64,000 nucleotides of DNA from Plasmodium malariae. Lineage: Eukaryota; Apicomplexa; Aconoidasida; Haemosporida; Plasmodiidae. The stretch is taken from positions 744,001 through 808,000 of the forward strand of contig NC_041778.1 in the NCBI RefSeq assembly GCF_900090045.1. The letters are read 5' to 3'. A model generated the notes under the pieces. The model did no database searches. It was not told the origin of the DNA and saw only the letters and a program-made list of their open reading frames with translations. Shown piece after piece: positions 30,903 to 49,510 of this stretch. The position numbers and the translations under genes are program-made. Each line of letters opens with the position of its first letter. Position 1 is the stretch's first letter.

Positions 30903-33900
30903 ATGAAGTATGGTATTCTGTACATTTTTATGATATGTAAGAGAAAAGGCAAAAAAAAAAAAAAAACGTAATAATACAATAAAGAGTACTAATAAGCTAT
31001 TATAATGATTAATGTATTTTTATCGATTTTTTGAAATTTTGCGAAATTTTCCATAAAAAAGACAAATACAATGGATTGAAAAATTAAGTACAATACATTT
31101 TGAAAAATGAGTAGTCCGTTTATTAGTGCACCATATAATATTGTCATGAAATACTGCATTTTAATACCTTTTACGCAGGTATCTCATTTGGAAGTAATAC
31201 AATAAAATGCACAACTGTGAGTGTAAGTGATAACAGGGGAAATGAAGCATCTGAACAACCTCTACAACCTGCACAACCTGGTCCTCAGACACATGAGCCA
31301 TCTAATTCTCAAGTACAAAACTCATCTAATCCGAACATATCCGATTTAACTGTTACAACTCCTCCAGTTGCACAAAATCTATCACATGAAACTCCCAAAA
31401 ATGGTTCAAGTCAATCTCCACCTCAAAATGGGCCTTTGCTTTCCTCTCCATCAGCCGTTAATAATGGACAACCCAATGTAAGTTCTGGTGGAGCTGTATC
31501 CCCCAACTTAAGTTCTGCTGGAAACTCTAATGGGGCAACGCAATTAAGTGCAGAATCGCAAAATGGTGCTGTTTCACCTAAAGTACCAAATTATCATAAC
31601 ATGGCTAAGATAGAATCTGCTTTATTAAAAAATCATACGGGGGTAAGAATTACAGGACCATGTAATGAAGAAGTTGGGGTGTTTCTAATTCCATATATTT
31701 ATATAACTGTTAAAAGTAAAACAGATAATATAGAACTATCATCTAAATTTCCTCAATCAGATAATGAAGTATTAGAATTTAAAAAGGAAAAAGAAGAATT
31801 ACAGAATAAGTGTGGACAAGATTCAAAAAAAACGTTTAAATTTATAATATATATTCAACAGGATGTGTTAACTCTTAAATGGAAAGTTTACCCATCTGAA
31901 CCATCAAGCGATGCAAGTAATGCTAAGAAAGAATAAATAAGTAAATAAATATGTTAATAAATAAATAAGTATATATATGAATAAGCATATAAATAAATAA
32001 GCATATAAATAAATAGGCATATAAATAAATAAGCATATAAATAAATAAGCATATAAATAAATAGGCATATAAATAAATAAGCATATAAATAAATAAACAT
32101 ATAAATAAATAAGCATATAAATAAAATAAGTAAATATAAAATCGTAATAATACCACTTTTTTATGCTTAATGTGGTTGAAGAATAGAAAAGAAAGGGAAA
32201 AAAAAAAAAAATTTACTACTTAATTATAGTAAATTTCAAATATTCACATTTTAAAATAATAATTCATAAATAATTCATCTGTGTGCAGATTTTTTGTTAT
32301 CTTTCTACGTATATATGGATGTCTTATATGATTTCGTTCTGTTGTTTACATATTAGGTAATGTCAAAGCTGATGTAAGAAAATATAAAATACCAAAACTA
32401 GAAACACCAATAACATCAATTCAAGTGCATACTGCGGCAGTTGAAGAGGGAAAGGCTTTTCTCAAAAGTAAGGATTACTCAATAAAAAACGATATTCCAG
32501 GTTAGTCTTGAAAAAAAAAGACAAAACAAAGTATATCTTAACATATAACAAAACACGAACAAAATTGATGCAAAAAATAAGGACACTGACCCTTTTTCCC
32601 TATTGTATGTAGATACTTACAAAGTGATAATTATAGTCGCGAATGACCATGTGTTCTTTTATTTATTTTATTTTATTTCCTTTTTTTTTTTTTTTTTTTT
32701 ATACCTTAACAGTTAAATGTGAGCAAATAGCAAGCGCTTGCTTCTTAAGTGGTAACACAGATATAGAGAAATGTTATACGTGTAACTTGCTAATTCAGAA
32801 TACTCCTACTTCGGATAAATGTTTTAATTATGTGTCTAGTGATATTAAGGAAAATCTTAATGATATTGAAATTATCGCACAAGATGATGAAGGATCTAAT
32901 GAATATAAACTTACAGAATCTATTAGCAATATAATGAAAAGTATTTATAAGACAGATAAAGGTAATAAAAAAGAATTAAAAAAATTTGAAGATTTGGATG
33001 ATATTTCAAAAGCAGAGTTAATGAATTACTGTATGTTATTAAAAGAAGTAGATACAAATGGAACGTTAGAAATGAATGAGTTAGGTAAAGAAACAGATGT
33101 GTTCAATAATATATCGAGATTGTTAAAAAATCATATTCAAGAAAATAATACGGCACTAGTAAAGAAGTTAAAAAATGCAGCAATGTGTATGAAATATATT
33201 GATAACTGGGTAGTAAATAAAACGGGACTAATATTACCTGAATTGTCATACAAAAAATTGGAAAATACTAATGACGTGTATCTTAACGAAAACGGTGAAC
33301 TACAAATTCATAAAAATGGATATGGCCATATTGACAAAGAAGGGGATAATAATAAAGGGGATCTCACAAATGTAGATAAAGACTCAAAGGTTTTATCTAT
33401 TCCAGTGACAAATGGCATGTTTTGCAATGAAGAGTACTGTGATAGATGGAAAGATAAGAATAGCTGTGTTTCAAAAATAGAAGCACAAGATCAGGGAAGT
33501 TGTGCAACATCTTGGATATTTGCATCTAAATTACATCTCGAAACTATTAGATGTATGAAGGGTTATGAACATGCGAGCAGTTCGGCATTATACGTTGCCA
33601 ATTGTGCGAATAAAGAGGCTAAGGATAAGTGTCATGTTGGATCTAACCCATTAGAATTTCTTAAAATTATCGATGAAAATAAGTTCCTACCTTTAGAAGT
33701 AAACCTTCCATACTCATATGCAAATGTTGGTAATGAGTGTCCGAATCCCCAGAATCACTGGACGAATTTATGGGCAAATGTAGAATTATTAGATTCTAAA
33801 GATGAGCCCAATTCGTTGGGGGCTAAAGGATATACCGCCTATGAGAGTGATAAATTTAGGGGAAACATGGAAACGTTTATTAAAAAAATAAAGCATGAAG

Positions 33901-34763
33901 TTATGCACAAAGGATCTGTAATTGCTTATGTAAAAGTAGAAAATGTAATGGGTTATGATCTTAACGGAAAGAAGGTGCTTAGCGTATGTGGTGATAAAAA
34001 TGCTGATCACGCGGTAAACATCATTGGATGGGGCAACTACATAAACGATGAAGGAAAGAAGAAGTCTTACTGGATAGTCAGAAATAGCTGGGGGATGTAC
34101 TGGGGGGAAGAAGGAAATTTTAAGGTCGACATATATGGCCCCGAAAAATGTGAACATAACTTCATACACTCTGTTGTAAAGTTCAACATCGATATACCAT
34201 TATCAAAAGTCAATACGAAGAAAGAAGCTGAATTATATAATTACTACCTTAAGACCTCCCCAGATTTTTATAGTAATTTATATTTCAACAGTTTGAGCGC
34301 AGAAAAGGCTAATGATTTAAGTACCAATAAAGTGTTAGATCAGATGACCGTTCATGGGCAAGCAGTAGAAGAAAGCTCAGAAGGAACAAGTGGACAACAT
34401 GGACAACATGGACAACATGGACAACCTGAATCAACATCATCATCAGAAACAGTAGCGGAATCTTCGGCCCAAGGTTTAGACTCAGCAGCAAGTGATGTTC
34501 CAGATGTCCAGAAGTTTGAAGTAGTACATATATTAAAACATATTAAAAATAGTAAATCGAAAACAACTTTAGTTAAATACGATTATTACTACGACTTTGG
34601 AGATCATGCTTGTTCAAGAACACAAGCATCAAACCCAGAGAAGTTGGGAGATTGTATATCATTTTGTAATAATAATTGGGATACATGTAGAAGATCAGTT
34701 TCACCAGGATACTGTTTGACTAAATTAAAAAAAACGAACGAATGCCTTTTCTGTTTCGTGTGA
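30903..34763 (+). CDS. SERA: Serine-type SERA (gene 8), intact, 988 aa
   Basis: Exons 30903-30936 (MKYGILYIFMI), 31179-31916, 32357-32500 and 32713-34763; total 2967 nt, in frame. Exon 2 is Pro/Gln/Asn/Ser-rich, then SALLKNHTGVRITGPC...LTLKWKVYPS. Exon 4 has the Cys-rich N-domain, SUB1-like IIAQ/DDEG, the papain-like domain with DQGSCATSW (Ser codon 33510-33512), DHAVNIIGWGNY, RNSWGMYWGEEG and the second SUB1-like site VHGQ/AVE. A short linker with a QHG repeat follows, then the C-terminus ending CLFCFV. It is mosaic: about 33508-33810 matches genes 3, 6 and 9, about 33800-34090 matches gene 7, and 34215-34320 matches genes 3 and 9. Serine-type, probably inactive or regulatory. Confidence 0.93.
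31925..32130. repeat. 16-bp tandem repeat in intron 2 of gene 8
   Basis: About eleven copies of an AAGCATATAAATAAAT-type unit, with AGGCAT variants. It lies just after the exon 2 donor. Open frames on the minus strand here (Tyr/Leu/Phe/Ile-rich) are repeat artefacts. Confidence 0.93.
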
Positions 34764-35850
34764 AATATTTTACATGAAAAATATTAGCTACTGAATATTA
34801 CATAAAAAATATTACATACTAAATATTACACATTTATAATTATTACTCTTTTTTTTAAGAAGCAAATTCTCACATATTTTTTATTTTTTTAAGGACTAAA
34901 ATATTAAATATTTATTTATTTTTTTTTTTTTTTTTTGTATCCTTAAAAAAGGAAAAAGGAAATACTATTTTAATTTTTCACGAAAATTTTTATTTTCATA
35001 TGTTTAATTTTGTTTTGAGCTTAGATAAGTTCTAAACTAAAAATATAAAACAAGCATGCATACACATATATATATATATATATATATTTAATACGTGCAT
35101 ATACTAATACGTGCATATATATAATGTGTGCATATATATAATATGTGCGTATATATAATTCGTGCACATATATATGTGTATACTCATATATTTAATGTAC
35201 CTATTATTTTGTGAATGACTTCTTATTTTCATTACCCTCTAATTCATTTCGGTGTAATTAAGAAAATGTTGAGAATGCACTTAAAGAGAGTAATATTTTT
35301 TCATTTAAAGTTTTTTCTTTTTTTTTCTTTTTTTTTTTGAAATTACCTAAAGGTGTATGATCCTTTTGAAGATCTCAGAATTTAGAATAATTATTTTTAA
35401 GAATAATGTCACACATTTTTATGTGCACACTTCCGGGTATTTGTTTCAATATGTAACTTCAATAATTATGTGAACTAATAGTTCAATAAATTTAAATATT
35501 TCTGTAAAATTCAAATATTCAAGAAGCAACTAAATAGTTAAAACAGTTTACGATGTGTATGGTTCCATTAAATATATGAGCACACTAGCAAAACTTGTTA
35601 ATGCACTCAGCTATTTCTTTTTATTTATTGCACTTATGAAATAAAGCAAAACAAATGAATTTTATATTGGAAATAAAAATAAAAAAAAAAAAAAAAAAAT
35701 TGATATTGAAATTGTAATGTTATTTGCCTTTTCTAAATAATAAGATAAAACAGAAATATTATTAAAAAAGTAAATAATTAAAACAAAATAGGTACTCTTA
35801 AAAAAAAAAAAAAAGTCTAAGCTATTTTTATTTTAAATTAATGCAACAAA
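34764..35850. other. Intergenic region between genes 8 and 9
   Basis: No gene is seen. It includes poly-T near 34919-34936, imperfect copies of a GTGCATATATATAAT-type unit near 35070-35170, and poly-A near 35682-35699. Confidence 0.5.
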
Positions 35851-36746
35851 ATGAGGTCTTGTATTTCCTTACTATTGACAATATGTAAGAATAAAAAATA
35901 AAAAAATAACCATCAAAACTGATAACTATTTGTTATAAAATTATAAGATACTGCTGAAAAAACGATGAGATGAGTATGAGAATATAATTATGTATTCCAA
36001 AATAAAGTGCTTTAGGATAAAAAAAAAAAAAATTATAAATCTAGTTTCGCTATTGCACATCAATCATATTTATTAAAATTTATACCGATTTTATATGTAG
36101 TGCAAATATCATAGAGTGTGCTAGTGACAGTAATAATGGAGCCCCAGGAAGTACAGGAAACTCTAGCACTACCATTTCATCCAGTAATTCAGAAAGGTCT
36201 GCATCCCCTTCCGAATCTCCATCTTCAGGAGGACAAGCAACTTCTAATGGAGGCTCTAATCTTGTAGGAAGTTCAACAGCAGTTCCATCTAATCCTCAGC
36301 CTAGTCAAGACGTATCTACCAGTATTGCAAATAAAGCAAAGATACAGTCTGCGCTGTTAACTGATTCAAATGGTGTAATGGTTACAGGTCCGTGTAATGA
36401 AATATTTCAAGTTTTCTTTGTTCCCAATATTTTTATTAATGTTCAAACAGATAAGAATACTGTTGAAATGGGCAATAAGTTTAAATCTTTATCTAATTCA
36501 ATAACACTTAAAACATTTGAATATTCAAAAAATGAGTGTGCTGGAGGTAAAACCTTTAAATTTGTTGCATTAATTCAAGAGAATAAACTAACACTTAAAT
36601 GGAAAGTGTACGACGCACCAAATCAAAATAAAACTACCGGTAATTAAAACATCAAAGGCGCAATAATAATGAGATAATAAAGTAGTAGCTTTTACACCGA
36701 ACAGTGGAAGAATGACGCGCACTATGAATTAAAGAAAGACATTCAT

Positions 36747-36749
<3 letters not shown>

Positions 36750-36801
<52 letters not shown>

Positions 36802-36832
36802 ATATTTATTTATTTATATTTATATTTATATA
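36750..36832. repeat. TA-rich simple repeat in intron 2 of gene 9
   Basis: Runs of TATATATATATATTTA in tandem within intron 36640-36945. Confidence 0.85.
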
Positions 36833-38076
36833 TATACGCTTTAACAGTGAACGTGTGTAAGACTTCTATGTTGCGCATTTCCTCCTTATTTCTTAACCCA
36901 TACTTATATTGTACATTTTACATTTCATGTTTGTATCTATCTTAGATGATATGGCGGACATAAAAAGGTATATCATACGAAATGTGCTTAGTCCATTTAC
37001 GGCTATACAAGTACATACGGTACTAAAACATAACGATGAAGTCATAATGGAAAGCAAAAATTATTCCATAAGCAAAGCCGTTCCTGGTAAACAGCATAAT
37101 AAAGCAAGAGAAAGAAAATAATAATAGTAGTAGAAGCAGAAGTAGCAGCAGCACCAGTAGTAGTGCTTGTTACTCTTTTTCCTTTTAACGACTTTACAAA
37201 ATAATTATTATGTACCAAATTTTAGTATATATATGGTCTTTTAGTACTGCTATTTACTACACATTTTTTTTTTTTTTTTTTTTTCTGATAACAGAAAAAT
37301 GTAATTTTATAGCGTCTGAATGTTTTTTGCATGGAAGTATATTCATTGAAAAGTGCTACAAATGTACGCTAAAAGCAAAAAATATTGATGCTAATGATGA
37401 ATGTTATAATTACGTTCAAAAATTGACAAGCGTATCAACTGAAGGAAATGCTGTCACTCAAGCAGCCGATGATAATACGAACGAAGTTGAACTAACAGAA
37501 TCTATTAACAACATATTGGACCTAATATACAAGGTAGACGTAAACAATAACAAAGAATTAGTAAAAATGGAAGAGATGGATAATACATTAATAGGAGAAT
37601 TAATGAAATATTGCAAGTTACTAAAGCAGGAAGATGTGAGTGGTACGTTGGAAAACCACGAACTAGCGAATCATGTAGAAACATGCAGTAACTTAACCAA
37701 ACTATTAGAAAAACACAATGAAGAAAAAAAGTCTTCATTACTATATAAACTAAAAAATCCAGCGATATGTATGAAATATGCTGAAAACTGGATAACAAAT
37801 AAAACTGGATTAGTATTACCTAATCTGTCATACAAAAATAATGAAAATAAAATTCAATTACAGACTACGAAAGTTTCTGAAACTTCTAGTGTTAATCAGA
37901 ATAATATAAAAGATACATTCAATGATGGAATTGATGGTGTTATAGATTTAGAAGCAGTTGAACAGGATAATAAACAGTCTTGCTATTTTACAGATAGTAT
38001 GTTTTGTAATGATGAATATTGTGATAGATGGAAAGATAAAAATACTTGTATTTCAAAAATAGAAGCACAAGATTAG

Positions 38077-39462
<1,386 letters not shown>

Positions 39463-39465
39463 TAA

Positions 39466-40417
39466 AAGAGTGTATATAGGAAATATTGTGTGTCTGTTAT
39501 AATTTTTCTTTTTTAAAAAATAAAGGCAGCAGCGTTTATTTTTTATTTTTATTTTTTTGAGGAGAATTTCAATTTTAATTCATGCTAGAAACTCTAAAAA
39601 AAGGGACAATATAATACTACGCTACTTTCCTGTTTTTAGATAATATTTTATAATACATATAAAAAAATATATGCATATATGCGTGAATTTATAGTTACCT
39701 TTAATTTGCTGTTAGAGGAATTATAAAGCAAATGTTCACATAATTCATGTCCTTTTTAAGGAACATCTGCTTTTTTTTTTTTTTTTTTTTTCTTATTTTT
39801 TATTTTTTAATTATACTTATGAAAATGTAACAGTTTAAAAGACAATGAAACTTCTACTTAAATTTTATTTTAATAATTTGATGCATATTGTATGACTTTC
39901 TAAAGATGAGCAGCTTTTAGTGCAACCATTCTAATTAGTGAAGTGCTAGTGTTGAATTTATACGAGTCCATATATATATACACACATGCATATCGTTTTC
40001 AAGCTTTGCCTTTTGCCGTTGTGTCTATTAACTGTTCAGCTTTGGCTTTACCCATATATGCACATCTATATATATATATATATAGATGTATTTATGGGGG
40101 TAACTCTGTTCGAAGAAAAATTGGTCAAATGATTCAAATAACTTGCAAAATCCTTTGAGGTATAAAATAAGGGCACGGTCGATTTGTTAGTGCACCTAGT
40201 TACGTTTCTTCCTGTAAAAAATGAAATACTTCTACGCACAAGTGGAGTTTTAAATTAAAGAAGGAAAAACAAAAGGTCTAATTGATATTTTTCGCTTTCA
40301 ATATATATTTATATGTATATAAAGGATTGTTTCATTTATGAGGACAAAATAATAAAATAAAACAGGCTCGTTATGGGAATAGTCTAGTTCTGTCGAATTT
40401 AAAATTAATGCAGCAAA
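39466..40417. other. Intergenic region between gene 9 and pseudogene 10
   Basis: No gene is seen. It has poly-T near 39771-39791 and a TATATA run near 40069-40084. An open frame at 39943-40158 has no recognisable domain and I do not support it. Confidence 0.5.
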
Positions 40418-40651
40418 ATGAAGCATAGTATATACATGAGTAAACACGAAAAAGAAAATATCAGCACTGTACAATTAATGATATTAAGAGATGATACTTC
40501 GAAATTATAATAACAAAATGGATGAGAAAATATTCTTTATCTTAATATTTAACATTCTGACTTATAAAAACATTTTCCCCTCATTATAAAAACAATTTTG
40601 CCATAATGCACTAATGTGTACCCGACTTTACCATACAGGACACAAGGATTT

Positions 40652-40712
<61 letters not shown>

Positions 40713-43700
40713 GACGTGTAGTAAATGGGAAGGTAACGAAGGTTCCGTAAAGTTTTACTGTGTGTAACATAGTGGATGCTGTAAGAGTATATTAGTATGG
40801 CGTGTACAGAACTGTTCAGGGGATAACCACAGAACACACTTCATACAGGTAATTTACCTGCATTCATAAGTAGTACATCCGAGGATATATATCTATTTAA
40901 GATTACAGGTGACAAGTGCTCCTATATATAATTTGGACTGAGTAAGGAAAAAGACAACGCCTTATTTTACTTTTTTGCTGAATCAATTGCCTCTTGGAAA
41001 AACAGATAGAGGAAGCTACATTACGGTGAGGGCATATCAAAAATATGTTTTAGGTGAATTTTGCTTTATTAAAAAGTAGAATAAATAAAGTAAATAACGT
41101 GGGTGTTAAGGCAACTGGTATGTGCAGAGTGAATTTTCTAACGTGTCTTGTTCCAAACATATACAGTGGTTCTAAGTTGAGACGGAAGGTGACGAAGTTT
41201 GCTTAGGGGAAAAATTACACCAATCACATGGAAGCACATGAATTGTACAGGCAGAATGGATTTTGAAAAAGGCAAATATAAATTACTTAATAATTTTAAA
41301 AAATGATGTAACAGCAGAAATTAAACGTACTGCTTAAGTTATATATATAACAACACAATTGTCAAATGGAAAGTACACAAAAGAGGTGGAGGGACCCAAA
41401 TGTTCTTTTACAAAAAATATTTAAAATATTGAAAAATAGAAAAATAGAACAACAGAACAGATGGAAAAATGGAACAAATGATACAAATGAGTCAGATAAA
41501 ATGAAAAAAAAAAAACGAATACAACTATCACACTATGACAATTTTTAAAATGTGTAATTTAAAAATTACAAGCTATTTCAGTTAGAATATATCGCTTGAT
41601 ATATATTTATATGTACTGTTAAGTGGAGTGCACATAAACGTTTACACACTTCAGAACTGTAATGAATTATTCTCCGTATTTTTTTCCTCATTTCTTTTTA
41701 ATTTTTTGCTCTTAATATCATGTTCCATTATTTGGAAGATAGTATAGAAGATATGACAAAGTATAGCAAATGAAACTTGGACAAATCAATTGTTTCAATA
41801 CTATTGCAACAATTCGATTGAGAAGATATTGAGCAAATTTGACTTATAGTAAAAACAAAACAAATAAGGATACTTCGGGTTAGCATCGTAAAAAAAGAAA
41901 AAAAGAAGAAAAGGGTAAAACATGTCAAAATAATTGTATTTTATTTCTTTTTTCCCCATTTAAGGAGCTTATTAATCATTACACATTAAATATAACTGTA
42001 CGCACTCTCTGTCACATGTAACTGAGGATATTGTTCCTTTTTAACAGAGAAACGAGAAATAACAGTATATATATCTCCTTTTTAATTGTTAAGTATGATA
42101 TTGAAAAGAGCTATAAAAGTTCAGTACAAATGAGTATTTTCAGTTCTTCTGATATCTCTTACAATTATTCTTAAAAAGCAGAAAGTAGATCAAACGGGTA
42201 GGAATCACGCTGGTTACGACGAATGGTAGTGGCTCTAACCATTAAGCCTCTACACAATTTGTTAACAACATATTGAGGGTAATGTACAGTACAGATGATA
42301 ATAAAAATAAATAATTAGTAAAATTAGAGGGTTTAGGATAATACCTTTAAAGGGACGTAAATGAACTAATGCAGGGTGCTAAACGCAGTAGACATCAACA
42401 GAACATTGGAGAATTAAAAGTTGAATAACTAGAGTCAAGTGCTGAACAATTCGACTAGACTAATAAACAAATACACACAGATAAAAATAAATATATCTTT
42501 GCAAAATAAGCTAAAAATTGAAGCCATAATAATGAAAGATTTAAATGGCTCAGTGTCAAGTAAAACAAGGTTAGAATTTTCAGTACTCTCATATAATAAC
42601 AATGTAGAATCATTCAATCTTATGCCTATTGTAAATATGGATAAAAAGTATGTAAATAATGAGAACATCAAGGGAAGGATGCAAAATAAGAGCCATGATG
42701 AAGCTACTAATCCATTCTTGGTTGACGAAGAAAATGTGAATTCTAATTATTTTATTGAACGCATGTATTGCAGTTTAGCGTATTGTGATAGGTAGAAAAA
42801 TAAAAATAGTTGTATTTCAAAAATGGATACAAAGGAACAAGCTATAAGTGCAATATCTTGGCTATATGAATATAAGTTGCACGTAGGAGCTATTGGATGT
42901 GTGAGTAGACATGACCATATAAGTAGTTCTGTTTTGTGTGATGATGTTAGCACAAAGTAGCTAGGGCAAAATACCACTTTGGATTAAGCCTATTAGTGTT
43001 TCCTAACATTATAGTTACAAATAACCTCCTACTTTTAGAATATGACATTCCATAAATATATGCATAAGTGGATGATAATTATACAATTTCACTGAATTAG
43101 TAAATTATTTTACGGACAGGTGCAAATTTATTACATCATAAGAATGATCATAATTCGTTAGGGGGTGAAGGATACATTGCCAATCAGAGTAGCAAATTTA
43201 AGGAATGATAAGTTGCATTCATTGTCATAATAAATCACAAAGTTATTAGTGATGTTCTTGTGATTTTTGAGCAAAGGGAAAAAATGCAATGAGCTACAAC
43301 CCTAACAAAAAGGTAAAGCATAGTCTATATGGTGATAAAAATCCTGAACACACAATTCCAGTATGATCGTGTATAGGAACTTTATAAATAGAGAAGGGTA
43401 AATTTGATTTCCTAGTTATATTATAGCTGGGGTAAGTATTCTAGTGATTGGGGAACCTTCAAGGTCGATGGGCATGGCCCGTTGCATTGTTAACATGACT
43501 ACATCCACTCTACTGCAATGTTCAACATCGATGTGCCTATGGAAAAAGTACCTAAGAAGAAAGAAGCTGAATTATATAATTACTATCTTTAAAATTACAT
43601 CAATTTTTATTGTAATTTATATTATAACAGTTTGGACTTAAAAAAGGCTAATAATTTGAAGAATAAAAAAGGTAGTAATTAAATTATCCGTATTTATGGC

Positions 43701-44155
43701 AAAACAGACACATTATTATTAGGAACACAGGGAGAGGATGCTCTGAATGTCTGACGTAAGGGATACAACTAGAACAGCAAGTAACGGCAGAAGAACAGAA
43801 CTGTTTCATAACCCCAAGCATTAGAAGTAGTACTACTACTGACGAACTGTTGTTCACATATAGTGGTGTTTTTCGAAATATTTAAATGTTACAAGTTAAA
43901 AAATGTGTTAATAATATTAAGATAAAAATGAAGAAGCTATAATTGAAGATAAAGTCTGTTCAAGGGCTAATTCCGTAGATCCAAAGAAACTTGAAAAATG
44001 TGCGAACTTTTGTGAGAGGAAATAGAACGACTGTTAAGGGGTGTCACTAGACCAGGATGTTGATTAATTAAATTGCATAAAAGGAATGATTTTTTTTTCT
44101 TTTTTTCTTTTTTTCTTTTTTTTTTTTTTTTTTTTTTTTTTTTGTTTTTGTGTAA
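40418..44155 (+). pseudogene. Decayed SERA pseudogene (pseudogene 10)
   Basis: All four exons leave traces. The exon 1 remnant at 40418 sits in the family start context (GCAGCAAAATG, MKHSIYM). The exon 2 tail at about 41045-41165 reads FALLKS...GVKATGMCRVNFLTCLVPNIY. The exon 3 remnant is at about 41750-41890. Exon 4 starts near 42047 and is broken by many stops and frameshifts. An open patch at 42439-42795 leads into YCSLAYCDR followed by a stop, then NSCISKMDTKEQ...AISWLYEYKLHVGAIGC, so its active site was also of the Ser type. The 3' patch 43498-43609 is nearly identical to pseudogene 2 and shares its stop codon. The end is a poly-T tract at the CFFC position and a stop at 44153-44155. Confidence 0.87.
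40654..40709. repeat. TA dinucleotide repeat
   Basis: About 27 TA units within the presumed intron 1 of pseudogene 10. Confidence 0.95.
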
Positions 44156-45271
44156 AATAATACAATACTATAATACGTTAATAATAATCATTTTTACCAA
44201 ATGGACTATACTACTAACAAATTATTTTTTGATATAAGGAGAAATATTCTAATTTTTCACGACCATCTTAAAAAAGGACAAAACGATAAATACACATTTA
44301 AAATTTTTTCGGTAAAACTTTTATATATACATATATTAACCATTTTTTTTTTTTTTTTTTACTTAAAATATTTCTAAAATAAATATACCATTTTGAGTAT
44401 ATTGTACTCTTAGGACATACTTTTTTTTTTTTTTTTTTTTTTTTTGATATTTTGTGTTTTATTAGAATAATCTAAAAAAAGAATAGCAGGACACTAGGAA
44501 TATTCTTTTTTTTTAATATTTTTTTTTTTTTTCCTCTTAGCCCAACTAACAAATTTTTTTAAGTATAAAGAATTGAGGGCATGGCCAATGGTACCATTCA
44601 GAAAGAGGACAAAAATTACTCATTGTATTATCCCAGATAAACAAAAATAAATATATTATTATATATGTTTGCTTTACTGTTTTTTCTAATTTACTTTAGA
44701 ATTGTTTGATAAAGTAATTGCATAATCGGTATTTATATGGTACATACACGAGAACATTATATGCACATATTTACGTTTGTATATGTGCATGTATATACCT
44801 TTGTATATATATACATATATTTAAGTGTATAAAATGTATATATATATTTATAGGCCAAAGCATACATTAGCAAAAACGTGTGAGAATAAATTGGAAAACA
44901 TTGAAGCGTTCGCAGCTGGTTGATAAATATGATGTGTAAGCAAAATTAAAGCTCGGGGTTAATAATGCACCTAAAAAGAGAAATAATTTTTTAATTTTTT
45001 TTTTTGGAAATTTCGAAAAAGATACCTTTTTCGATTAATTTTACTAGAATGAGGGAAAAAAAAAAAAAAAAAATTAGAATAGAAGAGAAAGAATTTAAAA
45101 AAAATTTATATTAAAAAAATAAGTTATGCTAGTTATATTTATTTTAAAATAAAAACAAAGGAAGAATTTTGTAAGGGTATAGCATATATCAAATAAATAA
45201 TAATAATAATAAAAAGGTGAAGAAAAAAAAAGGTATTAAAATAAATTACGTATAACCATTAATCTAACACG
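44156..45271. other. Intergenic region upstream of gene 11
   Basis: No gene is seen. Several poly-T tracts (about 44343-44360, 44421-44445, 44520-44533) and poly-A near 45056-45074 are present. It presumably carries the promoter and 5' UTR of gene 11. Confidence 0.5.

Positions 45272-49510
<4,239 letters not shown>

Noticed and set aside
42439..42795. 118-codon ATG-initiated frame in pseudogene 10
   Set aside because: It is only an undamaged piece of decayed exon 4, ending in a stop at the CDR motif; not an independent gene.
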